From NCBI GenBank assembly GCA_026745465.1, contig JACYXH010000429.1, positions 4,823,378-4,887,377 of the forward strand: a stretch of DNA of 64,000 bases, read 5' to 3'. Within the stretch, counting starts at the first letter, position 1. Each line of letters begins with the position of its first letter. The notes beneath the pieces were generated by a model. It ran no database searches and had not been told where the DNA came from. It saw only the letters and a list, made by a program, of their open reading frames with translations. Below are positions 45,306 to 58,998 of the stretch, piece by piece. The DNA comes from Lota lota (lineage: Eukaryota > Chordata > Actinopteri > Gadiformes > Lotidae). Both the position numbers and the translations under genes were made by a program.

Positions 45306-48300
45306 TTTGTTGATGTTATTCTACTACACCTCGTACTCCAATGCTAGGAATGTTTATAGTTGTGGAGACTTTCTGGATCCCCACTGGAAACTTGTTTGCA
45401 GTGTTGTTAAGCTTAAAGCCTTTACATTGCTTTCATTTCTTACTGTATGCCAGGTATTTCAGGTCTAAGGCTAAACCATTTGGTATGCCTGTCATATGCG
45501 TCACCTTAAAGAGAATGTGCAATGGCGTCGGAGTGCATCTTGTGTTTGTGAATATGACATATTTTCAAGTCAAACAGGATAGTAGGCTGTAGCATACCAA
45601 ACGTAGGACAAATATGATTTGACCCCTTGAAGGATTTCATTGAATTGTCTGGGATGTAACAAAACCCGCTAGCCAGCTCTGCGGAGGGGAAACATGTTAC
45701 GAATTATTGATTGAGAGGTTAAGCCCACAAGCGAAGACAACATTATTACGACAACACAATGTGTTCCAGAGGATGCTACATTTATCGTGTATTTCTGTTA
45801 AATTTCAACATTGCTTTGAATAGGTGAATCATATGACTGATTAGCTTAAAAGGTTAATACAAAATAAACCTCATGTTATCCTTAAAGAGTTTTATCCCCA
45901 TTCACTGTAACAGTGGCAACTTTACAGCAGTAATTCATGAGATGATTTGGTGAGCTCACAGCCATGTGTTTGTTTGTTTGCTCGTCTATGTGTGCATGCA
46001 TGTCAAAGCTTGAACAGCTTGAACTAAAATTGACAGAGCTCAGAAATACCTGTGTGCTTTGTATCCGCATGTGTGTGCACGGCTGCTCGCGTGTGTTTGT
46101 CTGCATGTGCACACGTGCATGTGCTCGGTAGAGAGAGACAGAGAGAGAAGGAGAGAGAGAGAGATAGATGGTGAGGAACCAAGGAGAAACGTTTTTATCT
46201 GTTGTTTCTATTTTTTTTCTCTACCTGTGTTGCTTTCCTCATGCTTGCTGCTGACATTGGCAGTGCATTGTGGGTTGTTGTGGGAGCCCATCTGGTGGCT
46301 GCGGTGACAAGGAGGAACCTGCTAATTAGTTCCCTTTGTAAATGGGCGGGGTCGCGATGCATCCCCAGCTGTCATTAAACACACTCCCAATAAAAGAGGG
46401 AGGGAAAGGTAGAATCACTCACACCCACAAACAGGACATACGTCCCTTTTCCTACGAGCAGAGAATTGAGAATTTGGTTTTTGCAGGAACTGCAGTTTCT
46501 CTTAGGCGTCAATGAGTGATATACAACGAAAAGGTTTATAAGACAAACATGAACTGGTTGTTGTCGTCTGTTAATAGATGTAGCCCACAATGCCAAACAG
46601 GCCATTAAATCATAGCAAAGGAGAAGAAACAAAGCAGCAGTTGTTTTCAGTACATTTCTTGAATCTACAATATCAAGTCAAATACATTTTTAGGAGCTGA
46701 ACATCTGGTTTTCAATTTGACAGAACATTCACTTTTTTCATTGTATTAATCCAAAGAAGAAATGGTGAAATAGTAAAAAGTGATTCAGGGGTTTAATAAA
46801 GCGTCTGGGACTAGTGATACTCTGATGAAATGCAAATGCAGGCAGGATATAAGGAGAAATTGGCTTATCAACATATGGCATACTAATGGCTTGAGGAGCT
46901 CCCACCTTTAACTAGATCAAAATAATCATGGCCACATAATAGACTTTAGGTTTACGATGTCAATGCATTTATTTGCATCGGATGAAACTAGACGTTGTTC
47001 TGCTGCATGGCGTGGTAAAAGAAAGCTGTGTTGGTGTGTGTCTTTTGCGTGTGTGTGTGCACCCACATGTGAGTGTATGTGCGTTCTACTAAACATTTCG
47101 CGCATTAATTGATTTAGGAGATAAAGGTTATTTATATTGCTGAAAAAAATAACTGTTGACTTATACACTCTAAATATGATGTTCCAAGTTCTGGCATTAA
47201 ACAAATCCTGTGTATTCTTCACAGATGGACTATGATGTTGTCGTTTTGATATTACAACAACTCATCGTCCATAGCTATTGGATGTCAACACAAGTTGAGG
47301 TCTGATATTTCTGCATTGATGAGGTTGACGATTACAGGTCAAGCTTCTAGACTAAATGGAAGAATACAAACTCATTATGTTGAAAGGTATATTTCAGACA
47401 GTCAGGCTTCGCAAGGGCATTATTCATATTGTTCCGGGTGGTGATGCATATTTGTCTCAGTAAGGCATACGATTGGCATTCAGTTGAACTCCCTGCAGGC
47501 TTCCAAACAATAAATATGGAAATCTGCACATAAGAGCCAAGCTCTTGTCTAGCAGCATTTTCCTATTGCACAGTTTAGTCAAGTATCACTTCAGCGTAAA
47601 CAGACTGATAGCAAACAGTCAGATTGAAGATTTCTTAATTTGCAAGCAAGCGCTACACAGGCTGTATTCACAAGCCCAAAATAGCTATTTTTAGGCTCTT
47701 TATTTACACTTCTCGGGTTACACCTGCATGTAAAGCAATTACAGTCCGCAAATCTGATGAATCTGATTTTCAATTATACAATTCATTGTAAATACACTTG
47801 TTACCAATGGCTGCACTGCACAACCTCGGGCAATGTACTGTAAGTAACAACATCTGTACACAGCATAGCCCACCTTTAAGCTTAGCCATAGGGATACAAC
47901 CTTGATTTTCTGGATGCTTTGAGGTTTCCCGATTTAGAGGATCATGATCAGGTACTTAGTATGGCCGTGTTGTAATCAACCTCTGGCTGTGAACCAATCA
48001 CTGCTACCAGGAAGAGAGTTTTCACGCCACAATTTGGTTTTGGGAAAACGAGAATTGTACAACAGAAAATGATGTTTTCTATATAAGGTACATGAGAACG
48101 TGTAGTCTGACAATACATGAATATATTACAAGCCTGGCTGGGCAACATTGTAAGAGATTTTTGCAAGTTTTATTGAGGAAACAATAGGCTGCCATTGAAA
48201 GTCTTCGATTTAACTCATGCTGCGCTCATTTTTCTTATTTATTTTTGACAACCCAAAAGCTTTGAAGACATTGAGGGAATTTTTTTTTTACAGAGGCCTG

Positions 48301-49337
48301 AGGACAAGAAAAGATACACAAAGCCTGTTTGTTTCACACTTAACATTATTAAGCAGGGATTGAATTTAACATTATTAATGGTGGACGAAAGCTTCAAATG
48401 ACTTCGTAAAATGCATGACAATCATATAATGAAACACATCCATCCTTGTCGCAATTTTGCCAACACATTGCATAACTCTGTTTTCATGGATTTTTGGTGC
48501 AAACCAGTCCTCACGTTGCTTACGGGCATTTGACGAAGCTATGTTGGAAAGATGATGTCTCAGTGTACCTTAGACCTAGTCTATTTCATCAAACCACTAT
48601 GCACACCCCTATATGACTACTCTCTCCCATGCTCATGCTCATTACCACCTATAAGTGTGAATGTTTTATGTGTGGGGGAGTACATTTTGAGACTGGTATT
48701 ACATGTTATGTTCATTTACTATTCATTTGAGGAAGATATCACACAATTACATATAATGCAAATATAATTCACCGTGCTGCTATATATTTACAGTAAGTCA
48801 TCCCCCTCACCCTATATCACACTCTCATGGCACTATTAAGGGCAGTGAGTTAGACGTATTGAAGGGAATACCCTCATTTGTTATATTAAATGTTATGGTC
48901 ATAACACTCAGGGGACAATGCTAAGAAAAATAGGATTCCCTTATACAAAGGCACCTTAAATATGAACCTCAAATATGGTGGATCTTAAGTGGACAGCTAG
49001 TTCATCAAGTATTTTCATTTATAATAGTGGAACAATGTTCATGTCAGAATCTGAAAAAGTCATTAATGCAGGCTGGCAGAAAGCTTGATATTATATCTGA
49101 AGATATGATGGAGCACTTCAGTGTATCTGGGCGTAGCTAAACTGCTGTACCAGAGAGAATCACGATGTTGTTATGAAGACAAATTGGTAGACCCAACTGA
49201 CACCTAAATTACTATGAGGTGACTCAGATATTATGGAAAAGAAATAATCTTCTTTGATAATGACATTCATTATCAGAAGTTGTTCAGTTATATTCATGCT
49301 AGGTGTATTGTTGCTTTATTTATTTTATACTCAAACC

Positions 49338-49338
<1 letters not shown>

Positions 49339-49386
<48 letters not shown>
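49339..49386 (+). repeat. (C)34 run joined to (AC)n
   Basis: C residues fill 49339-49372, followed at once by ACACACACACACAC. Confidence 0.93.
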
Positions 49387-49388
<2 letters not shown>

Positions 49389-50303
49389 CCAAAACAAATC
49401 AGAAACTTTAAAACAGTTTTGTAACTGTCTCTATATATGCATGACTTGGCAAATGGTCCCCAGATTCAGCCTGCCAACTAGCTGATGGACTAATTTCACT
49501 GAGACAAAAGACTTCATGGAACCGGTACAAGGTATGAGATTAAAACCCCAGCTCCCTTTAAACTATGATTTTCACTGAATGTGTTTCATATTTAATACCA
49601 AAGTGGAAAGCCATGTAGTCAGACAAGACTGATTTGCTCTTTGAATCTACAAATGGATTTATCATTGAACGGTTCACTTTAGGATTTTGACATTGTGATT
49701 AAATGTTGTATTACATTACCTTTCTCTTGAATGACCAATAGCCCTTTTTTTCCATAAAGAGATAATCATGACCATTGATTGTCTCTAGACAGGGCACACA
49801 ATTATTTGAAGAGGACATCATATTGATTTTCAGAATTATTGTGAGTAATTGTCTTCTGCCTGATAAACTCATGTGTTATTCCTCAATTGATAGGGTCTAT
49901 CATTCAAGCTACCTAGTTTCGACAGGTTTAGGTAAACTACGCCAGGGGGAAGTTATTTGTCATTCTTCCCAGAGTTTTTGACACGATTTGATTCCTATCA
50001 TGTTTTCTTGAAACTCAGACATGTCTGGTAATGTTGAAGGATCGACGTTGTTCTAAATCTAGTTGTCAACTCCGACACAGGGGTTTGCTAGTCTGGTAGC
50101 TAGTGAATTGGTCTTGCAAAATACTTTTTTTTTTTTTTTACATTTGTCTTCTATTTGATATGTATTCGATTTATTGTTGTGAAAGCATATTTGAAATATT
50201 TCCTATAGAGTATCCTATGTACGACTATTCTATGATTGATATGTAATGTTTTGTTTGTTTTAGAAATATGATGTGATTTTCATCAGTGATGCGTTTGCCC
50301 TTG

Positions 50304-50332
50304 GTTACCTAGTAACTCTCCATTTCCAATGG
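50304..50332 (+). promoter_or_regulatory. X-box-like site and CCAAT box at the edge of a CpG-rich block
   Basis: GTTACCTAGTAAC (50304-50316) is an imperfect-centre palindrome with RFX X-box half-sites (GTTRCC...GYAAC). CCAATGG follows at 50326-50332, then GGCGCGCTCGG. RFX factors bind X-boxes, often in promoters of ciliary genes, and NF-Y binds CCAAT. A promoter reading to the right is inferred from the CpG block and splice donors downstream. Confidence 0.5.
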
Positions 50333-50680
50333 CGCGCTCGGGAATATTTAGCATAGACTGCGCCGCGCGCACCCGTGATGAAGCTCGTGCTGAAAGCGAG
50401 AGTCCGGGCAAGGGGATCAAACCGCGCAGGGACGGAGTAGTGCATGCTCCCTCTTGGAAAGTAAGCAGGACATATAGGCTACTATAATAACATGTCGCAA
50501 GAGTAAAGCTGGTGATGATGAAGAGTGTTTGCGCTGAAGGAGGTCATTCCGGAAAATACCAGCTGTGGTAGATTATTATATTTGGACTATACCATACCAA
50601 ACTAAACATTGACCCGGCGTTTTAATTTCCAATAAGCAAGGAATGGCGAAATTTCCTTCCGAACGAGGTAGGTGAGTCAT
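50330..50680 (+). other. Candidate CpG-rich first exon(s)
   Basis: About fourteen CpGs fall within 50331-50440, in a window that is otherwise CpG-poor. Possible donors are GGAAA|GTAAGC (intron from 50461), and the pair GAG|GTAGGT (50668) and TAG|GTGAGT (50672), four bases apart. Just before the latter, ATG at 50643 (G at -3 and +4) begins MAKFPSERG and would run into the donor with an open frame. I do not recognise the product. It could equally be a lncRNA first exon. No downstream exon was identified before 64000. Confidence 0.42.
50378..50440 (+). other. 20-codon upstream ORF in the candidate first exon
   Basis: ATG at 50378 opens MKLVLKARVRARGSNRAGTE and stops at TAG 50438-50440. Shorter ATG frames follow (near 50444, 50492 and 50516) before ATG 50643. 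If this is 5' UTR, the leader carries at least four upstream ORFs. Confidence 0.35.
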
Positions 50681-52188
50681 CTGATATTCGCATGGTTTTG
50701 GGGAGAACATGTGAGGGATACATTTGCTTGCTGGGGAGACTTGGAGGATGCGGGGGAAATGGGCACAGGGCTGTAGCCTATTGATGGACTTGATTTTCTT
50801 TTCTCTTCTAAACCAAATCAGATTATTTTACATTTAACATAACGATGTAGTGCCGAAAGCCTACGGGAACTACGGGATACTGAAGCAAAGAGTATGCATG
50901 TTAGGACATTTACATTAAGTAGTCTATAAGGAATGCGTTTGGGGTGTTTCAATGCAAACCTTGGTAACCCTGCGTTTGGCATGGAGCTATTTGTTTGAAC
51001 GATGTACGAAATTGCGTGGAGACAAAGAAAATAGAACCTGCAGTGCAATGATAAATGCTTATAGCACTTGTTACTCACTAAAATGCCCGTTATGTGCGTG
51101 ATGGAGATGTGACGCGCAGATGCTCTCACTATACCTCCTAAAAAAAACATATCGGGTACTGCACGGACACGGCCGGGTGCAAGTTGTTTCTCCAGTGGAA
51201 TATGTTAATTTAGGGTTTACAACGTTGTAAAACTGGTTTAGACCACAGTTGTTTCTGACCAGTATTCCGCACTCGCGTTCAAGTTTGAAAAAAATAAATA
51301 CATGTTGTGATTGTATGGGAAAGGGTGCACGTTGGAGGCAAAAGTCTGCGTTTGAGCTCCTATTTTACTGCAGCAGGGAAGCCGATCTGAATGCAAGAGG
51401 AACACAAACTAAAAAATCACACGTGAAATGGTTTGAAATAGGGTAATTAGTTACAAAGATAATGTTTTTTTCCAACAAACAAAGTTATAGATAGGCCTAC
51501 CTATCAGGCTTTTAGATGACTAGTAAGATTGTCATGATTGGTTAAAACCGAATAATGAACTTGTTGAATTCCGAAAAAAAAAACGGAAGGGTTGGAAATT
51601 TGCAAGCAATAGTTGTCATGGTGACTGGTTAAATAAGCAATGAGGCCTTGAAACCTAAGCATTTAGGAAGTTATCCAACCTTGTGTTTGGCATTCTTACA
51701 ATTACTAAAAAGAAGCCCTTCAGGGGCCGTGATATACCAGACACATACCATTCATTGGTCGTTTGCATAAAATGCGTCTATGAAATTTGATTATGATCCT
51801 TAGGATTTAGATTTGAGTTGCAGCCAAAAGTGTGTTAATTTAACAGTGGTGTCCCTTCAGTGTAATGGGAAGGATTATGCATGTTGTGGATGCTAAATTC
51901 CTCATTCAGTTTGCGTCCAGCAATTGTTTTTTTTTCTTCCTTTGTTGCAAATTAAGTTCTCCCCTCTTCTTTTGAAATACGCTTGTGTGTACACTGACAC
52001 ACTAATGACAACATCATTTGTGATGAAAGTATTATTTTCTGTTTACAAATGTTTGTAGTGTTTGCTGAAATACTATCATGCACAACATTGGCTCGATGTG
52101 TTTGACAGAAAAATCATTTTTTCTATGTATGTAGGGCATTTCAAACATCCACACACCCACAGACACACCCACACAAACACACAAACAA

Positions 52189-52189
<1 letters not shown>

Positions 52190-52250
<61 letters not shown>
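52190..52250 (+). repeat. (CA)n microsatellite
   Basis: Pure CA array of about 61 bp, preceded by CACACCCACA-type variants from 52149. Confidence 0.97.
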
Positions 52251-52253
<3 letters not shown>

Positions 52254-53285
52254 TTCTCACTATTCTCAAGGAAGATGAGAATGCAAAGTGCATTTTTTTT
52301 ACTCTGTAAGTATGTCAGTGCATAGTTCCATGGGACTACCTGTCTTTTGAAAAGGTCAGCAAAGTGCTGCCCTTACTGTGCATCTACCTTTCCATGGCTG
52401 CACTTCACTGCAAACCTGTATTTTGATGTACCTTGCATTGCGGTTCTTAGAGGTGTATGTGTCTGCTTATGTGGTTCAAGACAGCCCCTGACCTTGTCTG
52501 AAAATATCCAAATTGCTTTCCTACTACAAAAACACACTGTATTGTAAGTTTTTATAATTTATTCAGACATAATATTTATAAACTTAACTTGGTATATTTC
52601 AATACCAGCAGAGGGGTTACATCAAGCATGATGGCTCACACGTTTAGGCCTCCATGACTCATCCTAAGTACTAGTCCAATGTTTTTTTGTATACATTGGT
52701 GGGGATTCCCTGTTGTTCAATGAAAGAAAAAGGATCAGTTAGCAACATGGTGCTGATTGTTGCCACTTAAAAGGTTAAATATTCTCGGTCCTGCAGGATT
52801 TAAATAAACCCACACATAATGCTGAGACATTGTATGAGCCCATGTATGTGCTTGCTCTGTATGATAATAATGTTATATAAACTGTACATATCCTTCATAT
52901 TCATATCAATTCATATTAATTTAGCATTCATTTCCACGTCCATATCTAACCCATATATACATACAGGACAGGTTTTGTTTGACTAGCAGAATGTTGTTTG
53001 GCCCCAGGCAGCTAGACATGCCTCAAGACTTTTCGCGTTTACCATATCTTAATTTCTGCATTTAGCATAGTTCATAGCCCAAAAACATCTCCCCTGACTA
53101 GCACACGTTCGCCTGCCAAAGACCAGAGTCTGTTTTGTGAACAAGAGTTTGATGGGTACCACAATTTTAACTACAAAACAGATGTCACACAGCATGCCTG
53201 TGCACACGCCAAAAGATTAAATCTATTTATTTACTATTTATTTATGGTCAAATTATTTAATTATTCTTAATATAAAAAGAATAAT

Positions 53286-53324
53286 TCTCAGAGGATCTCT
53301 GAGATCTCTGAGAAGATCTCAGAG
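53286..53324. repeat. Nested inverted repeats of CTCAGAG
   Basis: TCTCAGAG GAT CTCTGAGA is followed by CTCTGAG AAGAT CTCAGAG. These two overlapping hairpin-capable units are built from one 7-bp word in alternating orientation. Confidence 0.7.
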
Positions 53325-54099
53325 GGAACCGGTATGTGTATCAATAAAGGACAAGCCACACTATGCAGGAGCCATGAGTATCTATTCTGAATTGTTTTCC
53401 ATTTTTAGAGGGAAGGATTCGGTTTGAACATGCATCACATTTGGAGGGATGCAGGTAAAGAAGAGGAGAGGAACGGAAGAGTTGGTTGAGGAGAGTGCTG
53501 CTGCCATGGAAGGATAGTTAATCAGATGCCCAACTGTGCTGAGCCCTTCTCTGTGTGTAATCTACGCCAGGATATATTTCTATATAAATATAAAATGTAC
53601 CTGTTTAAGCATGGGTAGGATTATTTATATATATATCCTGACCATTCATTAACAAGTCACAAAGGATATACAATTTTCGAAAAATTTAATAAAGCAACAT
53701 TTGCGATTGGATTTTTACTGAAAGAATTCTGTCAAATTGATATCAGGCCAGATTTGCCCTTTCCACGTGGAACAAATACAAGCATGTTGCATTCAAATTG
53801 GTCTGTGAAGGCCAGACCAGATTCCAACACACATCCAGGCATCTAGTACTTTCCTCTGCTCTACTCATTTGATTAAATAAGTATACTCCTCTGTATTCAA
53901 ATTATATATCATATTCAAAATGTCTTAACTAATTTGTATCAGAATAAAAGCTCTTCCTGCCGTACTTTGAGGCTATCATCCTTCCTATTTATTTGTGTTG
54001 TTTTGAAATGTACACCTTAATCCAAGCGTTTCCAATTGCCTTAAATTCTCCCTAATCCACCCGAAAAATATGCAAACAAGTCCCAGGGAATCAAAGCCC

Positions 54100-55110
54100 G
54101 GGAATTCAGGGGATGAGTGTCATCGTCAAGGTGTCAAGGATCAAGGTGTTGGAACAGGTCTTTACCCTGTTAGTCGTCTAGATCCTTATCCAGCCAAGCA
54201 ATCACTATAAGCTCCCACATTTCCTTTTTGTCCTCCTCCTCGTTTCCCTAACGTGGAGCAAAGTATTGTTTGGGTCTGTCAGGATGCAGAGGCAACGTGG
54301 CCATCTAATTCATGGGGTAAATTAGTGGAGATAAGGCTCCAGGCAGTAGCCATGGCCTACCATTTATCCCCCGAGGCAGGCTCTTAAGAAGCTTAGTAAA
54401 AGCCTGTCGTATGAAGACATGACATGGAGCCGGCTAAATGGGCTGCGTTGGAGTGCCTTCCATCAACGTAGCATTCATATTTGGGTCACCGTCGTTCAGG
54501 CATTAATCCCATTCAATTTATTCGTTCTTGGTTTATTAATTCAACAACTTTAGGAATATACTTGACCTGTCAGGTGGTTTGCTTTTGAAAGAGGGTATAT
54601 CGGCAAAGCTTGAAAACAGCTGTGTGCCAGATGACAAAACACACTCATAAGTTGTATGAGTGTGCTGTTTTGTAAGTCTGTGTGCCGGTGCCACAAAATC
54701 AATAATTCATGCTGGTTTACCCATTGTAAAAGACCATGGAAGAACTCTGCCTGAGTCAGTGGGTCACACACACTGGGGAAACAATTAGAGGAGCAATTTT
54801 CAGCTAAACATATCCCGCTTTCTTTTTGCTCTAGAGTCCAACCAGTGTGACTTTGCCATTGTTAAAAAATTAACAGACGCAGACCACAGTTGCTTCAGAT
54901 CGGACTACAAAAGGCCATGTCAGGTCCCTGTGATGTGGAAAGCAGGGTGACTGATGGGACACCAGTCTCACGGGTGTGTGTTAACCTCGTAATGCTGACA
55001 GATTACAGATTTAAATATTTTAAACCTCATGGAGCGCATGCTGCTAGTGATGAAGGGAGTGGAAATGGCTGTAGTAATGCAAGCGATTAATAAAGATTCT
55101 CTCAGCACGG
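54100..55110. other. Candidate conserved non-coding blocks right of the CpG-rich exon
   Basis: Two repeat-free, base-balanced blocks (about 54100-54560 and 54830-55110) carry words such as GGTAAATTAGTGGAGATAAG and TTAAATATTTTAAACC. Their position, 4-5 kb inside a putative first intron, fits intronic enhancers. No comparison could be made. Confidence 0.27.
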
Positions 55111-55194
55111 ACACACACACACATGCACATTCTCTCTCAGCACGTGCACACGAATGTACACACACACACACACACACGTACACACACACAAACA
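55107..55194 (+). repeat. Interrupted (AC)n tract
   Basis: AC blocks separated by non-repeat words such as CATTCTCTCTCAGCACGTGC. Confidence 0.88.
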
Positions 55195-55358
55195 CCCCTC
55201 TTACCCTGTGGGTAATGGCATAGTGCAGGCTATGTTGGCCTTTAAATTTGAATCAATATGTATTATTTGACAGCTGCTTTTGTAGTTTCTTTTTTCCCTT
55301 TTCCCTTCTCATTCTATAATTTATACTCAGATCAATATAAATAAACATCCTTCCTTCC

Positions 55359-55387
55359 CACACACACACACACACACGCACAAATGC

Positions 55388-55474
<87 letters not shown>
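55359..55474 (+). repeat. (CA)n microsatellite
   Basis: CA array with a GCACAAATGCACAG break. The pure block is 55392-55474. Confidence 0.97.
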
Positions 55475-55477
<3 letters not shown>

Positions 55478-55624
55478 ACATTCTCCTGAATATATCCTTT
55501 TTATTATGAAATAATAGATTAAGATCAAGTCTAATCAACTCTGACATAGAGTTCAGCATCAATTTTGTGCTGTCAACATACACACCTTGTTCATCAGAAG
55601 GTGATTAGTCACTTCATATTATTA

Positions 55625-55680
55625 GTGTGTGTGTGTGTGTGTGTGTGTGTTTCTTTCACATTTTGTGTGTGTGTGTGTGC
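55625..55680 (+). repeat. (GT)n microsatellite, two blocks
   Basis: GT to about 55650, then TTTCTTTCACATTTT, then a second GT block. Confidence 0.93.
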
Positions 55681-58600
55681 ATGTGGGTCATTGTCATTCT
55701 GTTTGTCTGTATCCTAGAAGAATGCATCTAAGCGTGTAAAGGTCAGTTATATTATATCTGCTATATTAGGACCTACATCATGCTTCCTATGTCATTGGCA
55801 CGTTTCTCTATTGAGAGCAAACATCACAGGTCTAGTGAATTACTTGATCCAGGATGGATTGATCTTCTTTTTGATAAGAGATTGAAGAGTCAAGGGATAG
55901 ATAATATTCCAATTCCCACTCTCCTTTACTGGTTGCTATGCTGCTTCTATACCACCAGCTGCATAAGCAATTCTTTTTGCCAAAATTGTATTGCTTATAT
56001 TTAACAAAATGCTAAATCAGATGTAAAATGTAACATAATTGGCAAACAATATAATTGAAAAACGTAATAGTCTTCACACTGTTACCCAAAAGCAATTTGC
56101 TTTTGAAATCCAGCCCAACCATTTTGCAAATTATTGTAGTGCTGTAGTTTTGTATTTGCCCTATGATTGGGATTTTTGATGCAAATATGAAGACCTACTC
56201 CTGGTTCCTAATGTCTATTTATAGTGCTTGCCAGTTTAGCAGGGCTTGCTGATAGCCTTTGAGGACAGAGAAATTCCTCCATCAAACTCACGGCCCATCT
56301 GTGCCCATGTTCCTCCCAAAAGAAGCTATCTTCCACAATTATAGCTTTTCCCCCAACGACACCATCATCATGCCATCACTCTGTCTGTGTAAGAACAGGC
56401 TCCAGGAAATTGACTTGATAGTAATCTGACTAAATTACCCTGAAAGGAAATTAGACTGGGGAATTTGGTCTGACATTGATTATGTTTTAAAGGAAAAATA
56501 TGTGCTTGGTGTGGCGCCCTCTTTGGACTTAATGATACACAATTCATCCATTGATTATTTGACGTATGCCTTGATAATGCCAGGTCTGAGATCATTTTCT
56601 AAATAAAGTTGATGTCAGGCCCTAATAGTGTCAGGTATCTTTAACACACTACGGCTCATTACAGCGATTCAGATCTAGATCTACCTGCAAATCTGGGTCA
56701 TTACAGAAATAGCCCAGTGGCTGACTCTCCCAAGATGGTAGCTCTGATGAATAGATGGCTCTTGGTCACCATCACAATGGCCAGTAGATGGAGTGGATGG
56801 AGAGATAAGATTGAGCGCTAAATCATTTCACATGTTCTTTGTATCTTTAATGTGATATTTGAAGTGTCCAGTCCAACAAAGTTTTAACATTGAAGAGTTT
56901 GTTGTTGTGGATCCACACACAATGCCAGAGGCGTCAAATTTTTCTGATCCTTTAAGTAGCCTAGATTTGAGGATTGTCTAAATTACACTTTGTGCTCAAG
57001 CACTATTTATTTTTAGGATGTAATGAAGATGTGGGCTGCGATTTGCCATGGACTGAAATTGCCTGTTTCACAATTCTAATGCAACACAAACTCTAAACAA
57101 GTAATTAATTATGAAATATATTGTATCCCATAAATTAGTGTTGTTTTCATTACCATACTTATCTTGGGGGGTTATAATGGTCATATAATCGTACGTATGG
57201 GTTGGCATTCAGGTTTGAAGACTTTAGTGGACGAGGTTCCCCTTGGGTGCCCTTTGGTGGATGGACCCACTGTGGATTCCATCTGGGTTAAAGTGCAGGT
57301 GTTGAATGACATAATAGTGGGCAGTTCAGTCTTGCAGCTGAAGAGTAAAATGATACTGTTGGATGGAAACACTTCTGTAGAGTAGCGGGAACAGTGAGGG
57401 GATCAAAGAGGGATAAGAGAGAGGACAGGAGGAAGAAGAGAGACTGAAAAGAAACAAGAGGGAAATGGTTAGGTTGAAGAAAGGTAAGCCAGGATAAGAC
57501 TTTTGACAAGTGAGCTCTAGGCTGAAGAAAGCCAGTCAAACAAAAGTCTGTCAAGTTTGTTTTATTCATGCTGTGGACAGCCACTGTTTTTACAACGAAT
57601 AATACAAAGGCTACCAAATTTAATGCAGAAGGGCTTTTAGTATGATTTTTTTGCGCTTTATCAGAATGTTTTTGACTCTCAGGCTTGTTGAAAATTACTA
57701 AATGATTCTACATCTTTTGACACCCCTGAAATTACTGGTGTTCCCATTTCATATTCCCTTTAATCACATGTTCTTTTAATTCAAACCTGCTTTGCACACA
57801 TTTCTTGCCCTCAAAATTTACTCACAACCTCAGTTCCAAACCAAACAGTGCCAAGAAGAATGAGCTTAATAGTTATATATTTAACGTACCCTGGGCATGT
57901 ACTATCTAATGGGACAGTTATTTGCATTTGTTAGTGTAGACTAGCAGTTTGCAAATACCGGATACTGAATTCATATTAAGTAGTTTGAATTACCTATTTA
58001 TATTTAAGTGTATATCCATTATAAATAATAACCCTCTAGCTTGTTGATAATATTAAATAATGATCTTGCAGTCTGTATATAAATACTGTAGGTGTGATAG
58101 CGTCAACATACACAAAGATGACCAACTAAAGGCCAATCATTATTTTGCAAGATCAGCTGTTTGGGGAAAAAAACAAATCCTAGGGGAAAATCATTAATTG
58201 CACACCCCCTCCAACCACCTTCTCACACCAACTTACTCCTTTGGGTTTCTTCTAATGATACCCTTATAATGAAGTCTACTGATCCATGATCAGTGTGCAA
58301 AAACAAATCCACGGCTGACCTCATAAAGCCATGTCTCTGCTTTTAGGTTTCCCACTGTGCTTTCTGAAAGAGGAAGTGCTGGAGCTTGAATCGTTAACAC
58401 TATCACTTATGATGCCAGAAATGTGATATATTTCCCTCGGGAGACAGCACTGTCTCTGTGGCCCACTTTTCTCTCTCACACGCTTGGTTTGCTGTATGGA
58501 ATTGAAAGAGAAAAAAAAACCCTGCCCCATGTAAAGCGAGGTCCGGCCCACTCCATCAGCAACAGTTCACCATGGCAGTTTCTATCCTGTGATGTTCAAT

Positions 58601-58824
58601 CTGCGGTATGTGATTGTCCAACATTGAAGGATGCCTTTAAGTGTGTTTGACTTGGACCCTTCATTTTTTGCCTCTAATAAAAGTTACAACCCTATACCCC
58701 TCTCTAAATACAACACTGCTAAAGATTTAAGCAAACGGACCAGTAGAGCAAGGATTTGGTGTCGAAAGGCCAATAGAGGATATTTATGTAATCTTAGCGC
58801 ACCATGGCTGAGGCTTTAAGTATC

Positions 58825-58998
<174 letters not shown>

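Larger units (their letters stand above)
42931..50290. other. Gene-free stretch of about 7.4 kb
   Basis: No exon, RNA gene or transposon was recognised beyond the AGT tract, the E-box hairpin and a C-run. The 110-codon frame at 45136-45468 has hydrophobic runs but no family resemblance or splice context. Confidence 0.45.

Noticed and set aside
45136-45468. 110-codon frame with two hydrophobic runs
   Set aside because: No motif or neighbours to support a membrane protein, and it includes the E-box hairpin; likely chance.
50304-50332. MHC class II type S-X-X2-Y promoter module
   Set aside because: There is an X-box and a CCAAT box, but no CRE-like X2 box, and the spacing is too short for the MHC II arrangement.
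57164-57385. 73-codon frame with a smooth, protein-like composition
   Set aside because: No ATG at the start of the frame, no convincing acceptor or donor, and no domain that I recognise.
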